Assembly: GCA_965279405.1 (NCBI GenBank)
Contig: OZ257157.1
Span: 1,488,001 to 1,552,000 of the forward strand
Reading direction: 5' to 3'
Origin: CBDDIP01 sp965279405
Lineage (GTDB): Bacteria; Actinomycetota; Acidimicrobiia; Acidimicrobiales; Ilumatobacteraceae
DNA length: 64,000 bases
Under the pieces are notes generated by a model. It saw only the letters and a program-made list of their open reading frames with translations. It made no database searches and had not been told where the DNA came from. The position numbers and the translations under genes were made by a program. This document shows, in pieces, positions 42,401-50,924 of the stretch. How positions within the stretch are numbered: the stretch's first letter is position 1; every line of letters begins with the position of its first letter.

Positions 42401-43891
42401 TCAGCTCGTCTGGTCGTGCTGGATCTGCTCGAGCACGACGCGTCGCAGGAGCTTGCCGGTGGGGGTACGCGGCAGCGCGTCGGTGAGCACGATCGTGTCG
42501 GGAGTTTTGCTGCCGCGCAGCCGCGCTCGCACGTGCTCACGCAGCTCCTCGGGGTCGGCGTCGGCGCCTTCGCGCAGCACGACGGCGGCCCAGATGCGCT
42601 GACCCCACTCCTCGTCGGGCACACCCACCACGCACACGTCGTCCACCGCGGCGTGCGAGTGCAGCGCATCCTCGATCTCGGCCGGCGCGATGTTCTCGCC
42701 ACCGCGGATGATCGTGTCGTCGGCGCGGCCCTCGATGAACAGGTAGTCCTCGTCATCGAGCCACGCAGAGTCACGCGTGCAGAACCATCCATCGGCGTCC
42801 AGCAGGCTGCCCGTGGCGTACTCGCCGGCGATCTGCTCGCCGCGCACATACAGGATCCCCGTCTCGCCCTGGGCGACGACGTTGCCGTCGTCGTCACGGA
42901 TCTCGACCTCGACCATCGGCACGACGCGACCGGCAGAGCCGAGCCGACGGCGCACCGCCGGGTCATCGGACGTCACCGCCTCGCGGTGGTCCTCCGGTCC
43001 GAGCACCGCGATCGTCGACGCTGTCTCGGTGAGTCCGTAGGCGTTGACGAAGCCGGTCGTCGGCAGCGCCGCGAGCGCCCGTTCGAGCACGCTCGTCGCC
43101 AACTTCGAACCGCCGTACGACAGGGAACGCAGCTCGCTCGGCGCCGGTTCGCCACGCTCGATCGCGTCGACGATCCGGGCCAGCATCGTCGGCACGACCA
43201 TCGCGTGCGTGACGCGCAGGTCACGCGTCGTGCGCAACCACACCTGCGGCTCGAACTGCGCGAGATAGACCAGCCGGCGCCCGGCGAACAGGTTGGACAG
43301 CATGTTGGCCACACCGGCGATGTGGTACGGCGGCACGCTGATGAGCACTGCCTCGTCCTCATCGGCACCGGCGTACTCCACCGTCCCGAACAGGTAGGCC
43401 ATGAGATGACGGTGGCGCAGCAAGGCCGCCTTCGGCTCGGCCGTCGTGCCACTCGTGTAGAGCACGATGGCCACGTCGTCGTCGTCATCCGCCGGCACGT
43501 CCAACGGCTCCGCTGCTGCCCCGGTGGCCAGCCACTCGTCGAGCTCCGTCGCGGCAAGGCCCTTGGCCCGCAACCGCTCGACCGTGCGTGCATCACCGAG
43601 CACCAACGCACCCGGCTGCCGAGCGATCAACGCCGCGAGCTGCTCGTCGTCGAGCCGGTAGTTCACCGGCACGAACGGCACACCGCGCCACGCGGACGCG
43701 AGCAACGGCACCGGCAGCAGAGGATGACTCTCCCCGGCGTAGACGACGGAGGCGGCATCGATGGTCGCCGCCGCCCGCCGCACCCGATCGGTCAGCTGCT
43801 CACCGGTGAGCGACCCGAGCTCACCACCATCCAGTACCACCCGATCCGCGAGACCCGACTCGAGCATGTCCACCAAGGTTGCTACGTGCAC
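42401..43891 (-). CDS. AMP-dependent acyl-CoA synthetase (class I adenylate-forming enzyme)
   Basis: A 496-residue ANL enzyme: VLYTSGTTAEPKAALLRHR (P-loop), PPYHIAGVANMLSNLFAGRR, NAYGLTETAS, LFIEGRADDTIIRGGENIAPAEIE (hinge) and the catalytic Lys in RTPTGKLLRR. It converts a carboxylic acid to its CoA ester. The start is the GTG at 43889-43891. It converges with the CGNR gene (7-nt gap) and is followed upstream, on the same strand, by a second AMP-ligase 53 nt away. Confidence 0.88.
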   Translation of the reverse strand: MHVATLVDMLESGLADRVVLDGGELGSLTGEQLTDRVRRAAATIDAASVVYAGESHPLLPVPLLASAWRGVPFVPVNYRLDDEQLAALIARQPGALVLGDARTVERLRAKGLAATELDEWLATGAAAEPLDVPADDDDDVAIVLYTSGTTAEPKAALLRHRHLMAYLFGTVEYAGADEDEAVLISVPPYHIAGVANMLSNLFAGRRLVYLAQFEPQVWLRTTRDLRVTHAMVVPTMLARIVDAIERGEPAPSELRSLSYGGSKLATSVLERALAALPTTGFVNAYGLTETASTIAVLGPEDHREAVTSDDPAVRRRLGSAGRVVPMVEVEIRDDDGNVVAQGETGILYVRGEQIAGEYATGSLLDADGWFCTRDSAWLDDEDYLFIEGRADDTIIRGGENIAPAEIEDALHSHAAVDDVCVVGVPDEEWGQRIWAAVVLREGADADPEELREHVRARLRGSKTPDTIVLTDALPRTPTGKLLRRVVLEQIQHDQTS

Positions 43892-43944
43892 GGCGCGAGG
43901 CTATCGAGCCGCCGAACGCAGCTCCCAGAGCGAACGGGGCCCAC

Positions 43945-45573
43945 TCACCCGTCGGACGACCGGTCGACCAGACGGAGCGCTTCGAGCTTGAGCTGCCGGT
44001 AGTCGAGCTTGCCGTTCGGCGCACGCCCGATCGTGCCCACCGTCAGGATCCGCTTCGGCGACTTGTACGCAGCGAGCGTCCGACGCACGTGACGGACGAT
44101 GTCGGATTCGTCGACGACCATCCCTGGGTGCGGTTCGACGAGCGCCGTCACCGCCTCTCCGAAGCGCTCGTCGGGCACGCCGACGACCGCCGCGTCGGCG
44201 ATGGACGGATGCAGCTTGAGCACCTCCTCGACCTCCTCCGGGTAGACCTTCTCGCCACCGGTGTTGATGCACTGGCTGCCCCGTCCGTACAGGCGCACGG
44301 TGCCGTCGGTGTTGACCTCGGCCCAGTCGCCCGGGATCGACCAGCGATCGCCATCGATGACGACGAAGGTCACCGCCGACTTCGCCTCGTCCTTGTAGTA
44401 GCCGACGGGTGCCCGGCCGCGAACGGCGACTCGGCCACGCTCACCACTGCCGGGCACGACCTCGCGGCCGTCTTCGGTGAGCACCTTGGTGTTCTTGCCG
44501 AGCTGGAACACCGCCGTCGACGGCGATGCGGCGGTGTCCGCGGTCGTGGTGCTGGCAGCCATCCCGATCGCCTCGCTGGAACCGAGGCTGTCCACCATGA
44601 TCAACCGCGCGTTGTGGCGCAGCAGCCCGGCCTTCGTCTCTGCCGACCACATCACGCCGCTGGAGAAGATGACGCGCAGCGACGAGATGTCCCAACGCGC
44701 CGGCTCGGCGTCGAGGGCCCGCAGCACCGGCTTGGCGAACGAGTCGCCGACGATGGAGATGCTGTTCACTCGGCGGGACTCGATCGTGTCGAGCAGTTCG
44801 ACGGCGTCGAAGCGACGACCGACCGCCGTGACGACCGAGCCGCCGATCGACAGGTTCCACATCGCCGTGAACGCCGAGGTGCCGTGCATCAACGGCGCGG
44901 CGGGCAGGTTGCGTGGGCCCGGCGTAGGATAGGTCGCCTCGAACTGCTCCCACCCCGGCGACGGCGGCAGCGGGCGGCGCTGCGCTGCGTCGAGCACGCC
45001 GATGACGTCGTCCTGGCGCCACATCACTCCCTTGGGCATGCCCGTGGTGCCGCCGGTGTAGAGGAGGTACAGGTCGTCTGGGCTGCGGCCGAACGACGGC
45101 ACGACCCTGCCGCTGGCGCCGGCTGCGGCCGTCTCGTAGGGAACGGCCCACTCCGGGCACGCGCCGGAGCCGTCGTCCACCCAGATCCAGGTGCGCACTC
45201 GCGGGGTGCGGTCGCGCATGGCCGCGCAGCGCTCGGCGAACGAGCCGTGGAACACGACGGCCACTGCGTCGGCGTTGTCCCACAGGTAGGCGAGCTCGTC
45301 GTCGGTGTAGCGGTAGTTCGTGTTCACCGGGACGAGGCCGGCTTTGAAGATCCCGAACATGCTCTCGAGGTACTCGGGGCAGTTGTACAGGTAGTGGGCG
45401 ACCTTGTCCTGCCGACCGGCGCCGTCGGCCAGCAGCGTCGCCGCGATCCCGTCGGCCCGGCGGTCGAACTGCGTCCAGGTGAAGGTCCGATCACCCTGCA
45501 CGTGGACGAGCGAATCGCCGAACCGATCTGCGTTCCGCTCCCACACCTCGGCGAAGTTCCAGCCTGCAGACAT
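43945..45573 (-). CDS. Acyl-CoA synthetase (FadD-like, actinobacterial long form)
   Basis: A 542-residue ANL enzyme of the actinobacterial FadD/steroid-side-chain ligase type, beginning MSAGWNFAEVWE. P-loop LYTGGTTGMPKGVMWRQ, SSEAIG, LYGRGSQCINTGGEKVYPEEVEE and the terminal NGKLDYR Lys. Members with TGGTTGMPKGV and WRQ typically activate fatty or terpenoid/steroid acids. The ATG at 45571-45573 is chosen by family N-terminus; ATG 45591 is an alternative. It is divergent from the aldehyde dehydrogenase gene. Confidence 0.88.
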   Translation of the reverse strand: MSAGWNFAEVWERNADRFGDSLVHVQGDRTFTWTQFDRRADGIAATLLADGAGRQDKVAHYLYNCPEYLESMFGIFKAGLVPVNTNYRYTDDELAYLWDNADAVAVVFHGSFAERCAAMRDRTPRVRTWIWVDDGSGACPEWAVPYETAAAGASGRVVPSFGRSPDDLYLLYTGGTTGMPKGVMWRQDDVIGVLDAAQRRPLPPSPGWEQFEATYPTPGPRNLPAAPLMHGTSAFTAMWNLSIGGSVVTAVGRRFDAVELLDTIESRRVNSISIVGDSFAKPVLRALDAEPARWDISSLRVIFSSGVMWSAETKAGLLRHNARLIMVDSLGSSEAIGMAASTTTADTAASPSTAVFQLGKNTKVLTEDGREVVPGSGERGRVAVRGRAPVGYYKDEAKSAVTFVVIDGDRWSIPGDWAEVNTDGTVRLYGRGSQCINTGGEKVYPEEVEEVLKLHPSIADAAVVGVPDERFGEAVTALVEPHPGMVVDESDIVRHVRRTLAAYKSPKRILTVGTIGRAPNGKLDYRQLKLEALRLVDRSSDG

Positions 45574-45700
45574 GCCGCCGACGCTACCCATCTCGGCGCT
45601 TGATTGCATCCGATCCATGTCTTTTTGGATTCGAGCTGCCAGAGCACGTCCGTTTGGAACGCCCCGGGCGACTTGATACCTTGTCGACGTCCACCAGGGA

Positions 45701-45712
45701 TGAAACGTTTCA
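45701..45712 (+). promoter_or_regulatory. Perfect 12-bp palindrome upstream of aldehyde dehydrogenase
   Basis: TGAAACGTTTCA (45701-45712), CG-centred, 33 nt before the chosen GTG start and between the divergent AMP-ligase and aldehyde dehydrogenase. It shares GAAACGTTTC with the palindrome at 35923-35936, suggesting one common LacI-type regulator for both units. Confidence 0.6.
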
Positions 45713-45744
45713 ACCCCATGAGTTGCCAGAGTTGGGAGCACCGC

Positions 45745-47175
45745 GTGGAGCACGCACGTCACTTCTACGTCGACGGCTGCTGGGTCGAGCCGTCGTCGGC
45801 CGACACGCTGGCCGTGGTCAACCCCGCCACCGAGGAGGCGATCGCCGAGATCAGCCTCGGCACGGCGGCCGACGTCGACCGAGCCGTTGCCGCCGCGGCG
45901 CGCGCGTTCGAGTCGTTCTCACGCACGACCACGGCCGAGCGGCTGGCACTGCTCGACCGGATCATCGAGGTCTTCGCCACCCGCCTCGACGACCTCGCCG
46001 ACATCGTCTCGCGGGAGATGGGCGCGCCGCGGTGGCTGGCCACGGCAGCACACGCCCCGATCGGCATGGCCCACCTGAAGACGGTGCGCTCCGTCCTCGA
46101 GCGGTTCGAGTTCGAGCGCGAACAGGGCAGCACGCTGATCGTCCGCGAGCCGATCGGCGTCTGTGCGCTGATCACCCCGTGGAACTGGCCCCTGAACCAG
46201 ATCGTGTGCAAGGTCGGCCCGGCGCTCGCCGCCGGATGCACGATGGTGCTCAAGCCGTCCGAGGTCGCGCCGCTGAACGCCATCGTCTTCGCCGAGATCC
46301 TGCACGAGGCCGGCGTGCCGGCGGGCGTGTTCAACCTCGTGCACGGCGACGGGCCGACCGTCGGTGCCGCGCTCTCGTCGCACCCCGACGTCGACATGGT
46401 CTCCTTCACCGGCTCGACGCGCGCCGGTGTCGAGGTCGCTCGTGCGGCAGCGCCCTCGGTCAAGCGCGTCACCCAGGAGCTCGGCGGCAAGTCCGCCGAC
46501 ATCATCCTCGACGACGCCGACTTCGACGAGGTGATCGCCCGCGATGTGCTGCGCATGTGCACCAACACCGGCCAGTCGTGCAACGCGCCGACGCGCATGC
46601 TGGTGCCGGCGGCACGGATGGACGAGGCCGCGGCCCTAGCGGCCGCAGCGGCGCAGTCGCTGGTGGTCGGTGAACCGTCGAGCGAGACCACGCGCATGGG
46701 ACCGGTCGTCTCCGCAGTGCAGTTCGATCGCGTGCAGCAGCTCATCGAGCGCGGCATCGCGGAGGGCGCCACCCTGGCGGCGGGCGGCCCGGGCCGGCCC
46801 AGCGGTCTGGACGTCGGCTACTACGTGCAGCCGACCGTCTTCTCACACGTCACCAACGACATGACCATCGCTCGCGAGGAGATCTTCGGACCGGTGCTGG
46901 TGATGATCGGCTACGAGGACGACGACGACGCCGTGCGCATCGCCAACGACTCCGACTACGGGCTGTCCGGTTACGTCTCGGGCAGCCCGGAGCGCGCCCG
47001 CTCGCTCGCCCGCCAGGTGCGCACCGGCAACGTGCACATCAACGGTGCCGGCAACGACCTCGCCGCGCCGTTCGGCGGCTACAAGCGATCAGGCAACGGC
47101 CGCGAGTGGGGCGAGTTCGGGTTCGAGGAGTTCCTGGAGACCAAGGCCATCCTCGGGTACGGGGCACCGGCATGA
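45745..47175 (+). CDS. NAD(P)-dependent aldehyde dehydrogenase
   Basis: A 476-residue ALDH superfamily enzyme with the full catalytic set: Asn147 (TPWNWP), Glu245 (QELGGKS) and nucleophile Cys279 (NTGQSCNAPT); cofactor loop FTGSTRAG. It oxidises an aldehyde to a carboxylate. I chose the GTG at 45745 because GGGAG lies 7 nt upstream and the protein then has the usual length; earlier ATGs at 45700 and 45718 overlap or adjoin the palindrome. Its stop overlaps the acyl-CoA dehydrogenase start (ATGA). Confidence 0.9.
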   Translation: MEHARHFYVDGCWVEPSSADTLAVVNPATEEAIAEISLGTAADVDRAVAAAARAFESFSRTTTAERLALLDRIIEVFATRLDDLADIVSREMGAPRWLATAAHAPIGMAHLKTVRSVLERFEFEREQGSTLIVREPIGVCALITPWNWPLNQIVCKVGPALAAGCTMVLKPSEVAPLNAIVFAEILHEAGVPAGVFNLVHGDGPTVGAALSSHPDVDMVSFTGSTRAGVEVARAAAPSVKRVTQELGGKSADIILDDADFDEVIARDVLRMCTNTGQSCNAPTRMLVPAARMDEAAALAAAAAQSLVVGEPSSETTRMGPVVSAVQFDRVQQLIERGIAEGATLAAGGPGRPSGLDVGYYVQPTVFSHVTNDMTIAREEIFGPVLVMIGYEDDDDAVRIANDSDYGLSGYVSGSPERARSLARQVRTGNVHINGAGNDLAAPFGGYKRSGNGREWGEFGFEEFLETKAILGYGAPA

Positions 47176-48374
47176 TCTCCGTCGCCGACTTCAGCGCCGC
47201 CGCGGCTGCATGGCTCGACGAGAACGCCCGACGCCGACCGCCGGCGACCGAGGTCAGCTGGGGACAGGGGTCGGACACGGTGGCCGTGTTCCACAACCTC
47301 AGCCGCGACGAGGAGCGTGCCCACGTCGACGCCCTGCGCGACTGGCAACGGCACAAGTCCGACGCCGGGTACGGCTCGATCGCCTGGCCCGTCGAGCACG
47401 GCGGCGCCGGCCTCACCACGGCCCACGAGCGCGAGTTCACCCGCCTCGAGCGCCAGTTCGTCACACCGGCGCCGCACGAAGCGGTGACGATCAGCCTCGG
47501 CATCAGCACGCCGACCATCCTCACGCTCGGCACCGACGAGCAGAAGCTGGCCCACCTGCGCGGACTGCGACGGTGCGACCTGATGTGCTGTCAGCTGTTC
47601 TCCGAGCCGGGTGCCGGATCGGACCTGGGGTCGATCTCGATGAGCGCCGTGCGCGACGGCGACTCGTGGGTGCTGAACGGGCAGAAGGTGTGGACGTCGG
47701 GCGCGCAGTTCGCCGACCTCGGCTGGCTGGTCGCACGCACCGACTCGGCCGTGCCGCGCCAGCGGGCGATGACGGCGTTCCTCGTCGACATGCGCACGCC
47801 GGGCATCGAGGTGCGTCCGCTGCGGCAGATGACGGGCGGCTCGTCGTTCAACGAGGTCTTCTTCAGCGACGTGCACGTGCCCGACACCACGCGCGTCGGC
47901 GAGATCGGCACCGGTTGGCAGGCGATGATGACGACGCTCGGCTTCGAACGGGCGGCCGGCGGCGGTGGCGCGGGCGGCAACGACATGGTCCGCAGGGTCA
48001 CGCTGCTGGCGCGGCACGTCGGCCGCGACACCGACCCGGTGATCCGCCAGCGCATCGCAGCCGTGCACACCAGCGCGCGGCTTCGTGGGCTCAACGCCGC
48101 TCGTGCCGCCGAGACCCGTCGCGCCACCGGCGTGCCCGGGCCGGAGGGCTCGATCGTCAAGCTGGCGTACTCGAACTGGCTGCAGGAGGTGGCCGCGCTC
48201 GTGTCCGAGCTGCTCGGGCCGCGCCTCACGGCCGACACGGGCGAGTGGGGCACGTACGCGTGGGCCGAGCTGGTGTGCGGCTACCCCGGCATGCGCCTCG
48301 GCGGCGGCAGCGACGAGATCCAGCGCAACACCATCGCCGAACGAACCCTCGGCCTGCCTCGCGATCGAACCTGA
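47172..48374 (+). CDS. Acyl-CoA dehydrogenase family protein
   Basis: A 400-residue flavoprotein: CQLFSEPGAGSDLGSISMSA and GDSWVLNGQKVWTSGAQFADLGWLVART are the FAD/substrate loops; the C-terminus YPGMRLGGGSDEIQRNTIAERTLGLPR is the FAD-binding end typical of the FadE family, usually heterodimeric forms in steroid-type degradation. It introduces an alpha-beta double bond in a CoA thioester, passing electrons to ETF. It converges with the enoyl-CoA hydratase gene (4-nt gap). Confidence 0.88.
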   Translation: MISVADFSAAAAAWLDENARRRPPATEVSWGQGSDTVAVFHNLSRDEERAHVDALRDWQRHKSDAGYGSIAWPVEHGGAGLTTAHEREFTRLERQFVTPAPHEAVTISLGISTPTILTLGTDEQKLAHLRGLRRCDLMCCQLFSEPGAGSDLGSISMSAVRDGDSWVLNGQKVWTSGAQFADLGWLVARTDSAVPRQRAMTAFLVDMRTPGIEVRPLRQMTGGSSFNEVFFSDVHVPDTTRVGEIGTGWQAMMTTLGFERAAGGGGAGGNDMVRRVTLLARHVGRDTDPVIRQRIAAVHTSARLRGLNAARAAETRRATGVPGPEGSIVKLAYSNWLQEVAALVSELLGPRLTADTGEWGTYAWAELVCGYPGMRLGGGSDEIQRNTIAERTLGLPRDRT

Positions 48375-48378
48375 CTCG

Positions 48379-49137
48379 TCAGGTGCCGGTCCACGCCGGC
48401 GGCCGCTTCTCACGGAAGGCGCGCGGGCCCTCCTTGGCGTCGTTCGACGACATCACCGCCCCGGACAGCTCCTGCTGCAGCTGCCACACCGCGTCCTCGC
48501 CGGCGCTCTGTGCGCCACGGATCACCCGCAGGGAGATGTCGACGGCAAGGGGTGCGTTGCGAGCCACTCGCGCCGCGAGCTCCAGCCCCGCGGCCGTTGC
48601 CCCACCGGGCTCGGTGATGCGCGTCAGCAGACCGCACATCAGGGCATCGGCAGCGGAGATCGGTTCGGCCGTGATCGCCATCTCCATCGCCTTGCCGTAG
48701 CCGACGCGGCCCGGCAGGCGGACGAGGCCACCCGCACCGGCGAACAGACCGACGCTCGCCTCGGGGATGCCGAGCTTGGCGTCGTCGGCGGCGACGAGGA
48801 GGTCGCACGCCAGCGCGAGCTCCAGGCCACCGCCGAGGGCGAACCCCTCGATCGCCGCGATCAGCGGTTTGCGGCTGCCGCGCCGAACGAACCCGAGGAA
48901 CGGGGAGATGCGCTCGCCGCGAGCGAACGCCTTGAGGTCCATGCCGGCGCAGAACGTGCCGCCTGCACCGGTGATCACCCCGGCGCCGAGCTCGGGGTCG
49001 TCGTCGAGGAGAGCGATCGACTCCGCCAGCTGCGTTGCCAGCGCGGCATCGATCGAGTTGCGCTGCGCGGGCCGGTTGAGCGTGATCAGCAGCACTCGCT
49101 CGCGGCGCTCGGTGAGCACGGCGAGCTCGTCGCTCAT
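48379..49137 (-). CDS. Enoyl-CoA hydratase / crotonase family protein
   Basis: A 252-residue crotonase. Oxyanion-hole segments are GTFCAGMDLKAF and EGFALGGGLELALACDLLVA; E in IPEASVGLFAGAGG is at the first catalytic Glu position, while the second Glu position reads GLFAGAGG and is not acidic, so activity could be hydration or isomerisation. Its start (ATG at 49137) overlaps the riboflavin-kinase stop by 4 nt. Part of the minus-strand LLM/riboflavin kinase/hydratase unit. Confidence 0.87.
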   Translation of the reverse strand: MSDELAVLTERRERVLLITLNRPAQRNSIDAALATQLAESIALLDDDPELGAGVITGAGGTFCAGMDLKAFARGERISPFLGFVRRGSRKPLIAAIEGFALGGGLELALACDLLVAADDAKLGIPEASVGLFAGAGGLVRLPGRVGYGKAMEMAITAEPISAADALMCGLLTRITEPGGATAAGLELAARVARNAPLAVDISLRVIRGAQSAGEDAVWQLQQELSGAVMSSNDAKEGPRAFREKRPPAWTGT

Positions 49138-49625
49138 CGTGCTCGTTCGCGCGCCGGGATCGCGCTCGGCGGGATCGCGCTCGGCGGGAAGGTCGACAGC
49201 ACGTCCTCACAACGCAGCACGTCGCGCTCGAGCTGGCTGCAGAGCTCCTCGATGCTCTCGAAGCGCACCTGGCCGCGCAACCACCCGACGAGCTCGACGG
49301 TGATGATCGCGCCGTAGAGGTCGTCCTCGAACCCGAGCAGGTGCGCCTCGGCGAGCAGGACGCCGTCGTCGCCGTAGAACGTCGTGCGTCGTCCGATGGA
49401 GACGGCGCCCGGGTAGACGCTGCCGTTGGGCAGGTGGATGTACCCGGCGAACACGCCGTCATGCGGGCGGATCCCATCAGCCGGCAGGGCGAGGTTGGCG
49501 GTGGCGAACCCGATGGTGCGCCCGCGCTGGTCACCGCGGATCACCTCGCCGCGGATGGTCATCCGCGTCTCGGTGGCGACTCGCGGCAGGCCGACGATCG
49601 CCTGGACCTGTCGCACCTCAGACAC
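49134..49625 (-). CDS. Stand-alone riboflavin kinase domain protein
   Basis: A 163-residue protein containing only the flavokinase half of RibF: RGRTIGFATANLALP (usual GFPTAN is GFATAN here, residues 39-44), PHDGVFAGYIHLPNG, AVSIGRRTTF and AEAHLLGFEDDLYGAIITVELVGWLRGQVRFESIEEL. The FAD synthetase half is absent. It should phosphorylate riboflavin to FMN. It overlaps the LLM monooxygenase stop by 8 nt, suggesting dedicated FMN supply. Start GTG at 49625; ATG 49562 is an alternative. The C-terminal tail carries a PPSAI duplication from a 15-bp tandem repeat. Confidence 0.82.
   Translation of the reverse strand: MSEVRQVQAIVGLPRVATETRMTIRGEVIRGDQRGRTIGFATANLALPADGIRPHDGVFAGYIHLPNGSVYPGAVSIGRRTTFYGDDGVLLAEAHLLGFEDDLYGAIITVELVGWLRGQVRFESIEELCSQLERDVLRCEDVLSTFPPSAIPPSAIPARERAR
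49156..49189. repeat. 15-bp tandem duplication in the 3' end of the riboflavin kinase gene
   Basis: GGGATCGCGCTCGGC occurs at 49156-49170 and 49171-49185, followed by GGGA. In frame it duplicates the residues PPSAI in the tail, outside the conserved domain. Confidence 0.85.
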
Positions 49626-50769
49626 CTGCGGGAGCAGCGGACGGGGTGAGGTCCAGCGAGGCCGGCAGCGCGTGCAGCCGGGGCAGGACCTCAGCGGCGA
49701 ACAGGCGCATCGACCGCTCGGCCGTCTCCGCCGGCATCGTGCCGAACTTGAAGTTGAGCACGAACTCCTCGGCGCCGGTCATGCCCTGGATGAACTTCAG
49801 CTTCTCGTAGACCTGATCGGGCGTGCCCCACGCCTGCGGGCGAGCGGTGGCTTCGATGACCTGATCGTCGCTCATCGACGCGACTGCCCCGAGCGCGGCG
49901 TAGGACTCGTAGCCCTTCGTCGCAGCGAACCGCGTGCTCTCGGCGAACTTGTAGTGGTTGGAGCTGCTCTCGCCCGCCTCGACGGTGTACCGGGCCATCG
50001 CGTCCCAGCTCTCCTCCTCCGTCTCGAAGCAGGTGGCGCGCACGACGACCGTTGGCTGGGTGGGTGCCCAGCCGTGCTCGGCGCGAATGGCGTTGAAGGA
50101 CAGGAGGTCCTCGCGGTACTCCTCCCAGCTCTTCTGGTTCGTCATCAGGATCCCGAGGCCGTTGTTGGCTGCGAGCGGCAGCGTCTCGGGGCTCGTCCAC
50201 GCCACGCGCAGCCGCTCGAGCAAGCGCTGCGGGTTGCGGTAGGCCGGCCGGATCGACGTCTCGGTGAACGGGAAGAACTCGCCGTCCTCGTTGGAGAACC
50301 ACTCGTTCTCCATCGAGCGGCGCAGCACGTTGAGCGTCTCGTTGTAGCGACCGCGGGCGTCGCCCATCGGGATGCGCAACGGGTCGAACTCGCGGATCGA
50401 GGCGCCGCGGCCGAGACCGAGCGTCAGCTGGCGACCGCCGAGCATGTTGTCCAGCACGCTGATCTGATGGGCCACGATCAGCGGGTCGTACCACGGCAGC
50501 ACGGTGACCATCGTGCCCATGTCGATGCGGCTGGTCTTGCCGGCCATGAACTGCAGGTTGCCGAGCGCTCCGCCGGTCATCCCGTACGGCGTGAAGTAGT
50601 GGTCGATGGCCCAGTACGAGTCGTAGCCGAGCGGCTCGACGAGGCACGCCAGAGCGATCTCCTCGTCGTAGACCTCCTGGTCGGACTTGATCATCGGGCC
50701 GGTGTCCTTGGCCAGGAAGCGGCCCCAGTCCTCGTGGTTCTGCCAGTTGAAGTAGACGCCGATCTTCAT
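49618..50769 (-). CDS. LLM class flavin-dependent oxidoreductase (alkanal monooxygenase-like)
   Basis: A 383-residue luciferase-like protein: MKIGVYFNWQN, GYDSYWAIDHYFTPYG, VTVLPWYDPLIVAHQISVLDNMLGGRQLTLGLGRG, and the C-terminal AWGTPDQVYEKLKFIQGMTGAEEFVLNF. It has the long insert region typical of bacterial luciferase alpha-like monooxygenases. First gene of a unit with riboflavin kinase and enoyl-CoA hydratase. Two CG-centred palindromes lie upstream, below the LacI gene, so it is probably repressed by that LacI. The start is the ATG at 50767-50769. Confidence 0.87.
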   Translation of the reverse strand: MKIGVYFNWQNHEDWGRFLAKDTGPMIKSDQEVYDEEIALACLVEPLGYDSYWAIDHYFTPYGMTGGALGNLQFMAGKTSRIDMGTMVTVLPWYDPLIVAHQISVLDNMLGGRQLTLGLGRGASIREFDPLRIPMGDARGRYNETLNVLRRSMENEWFSNEDGEFFPFTETSIRPAYRNPQRLLERLRVAWTSPETLPLAANNGLGILMTNQKSWEEYREDLLSFNAIRAEHGWAPTQPTVVVRATCFETEEESWDAMARYTVEAGESSSNHYKFAESTRFAATKGYESYAALGAVASMSDDQVIEATARPQAWGTPDQVYEKLKFIQGMTGAEEFVLNFKFGTMPAETAERSMRLFAAEVLPRLHALPASLDLTPSAAPAGV

Positions 50770-50857
50770 GGGAGGTTGCCTTTCGCCGGTGCGATGTGCG
50801 GGGAAGCTCGTTCATGTCGACGGCTGCAGTCACGGGGTGACATCCGTCTCAGGCGAA

Positions 50858-50871
50858 CTTAATCGTTTAAG
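50858..50871 (-). promoter_or_regulatory. LacI-type palindrome upstream of LLM gene
   Basis: CTTAATCGTTTAAG (50858-50871): CG-centred, symmetric at 12 of 14 positions. A weaker relative, TTGTAACGTTTAACCC, is at 50901-50916 and shares the AACGTTTAA-like core. Both lie between the second LacI gene and the LLM gene it probably controls. Confidence 0.58.
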
Positions 50872-50924
50872 CACACCGCCGCAAGGCCTCGAGGAAAGAA
50901 TTGTAACGTTTAACCCATCCCGCT

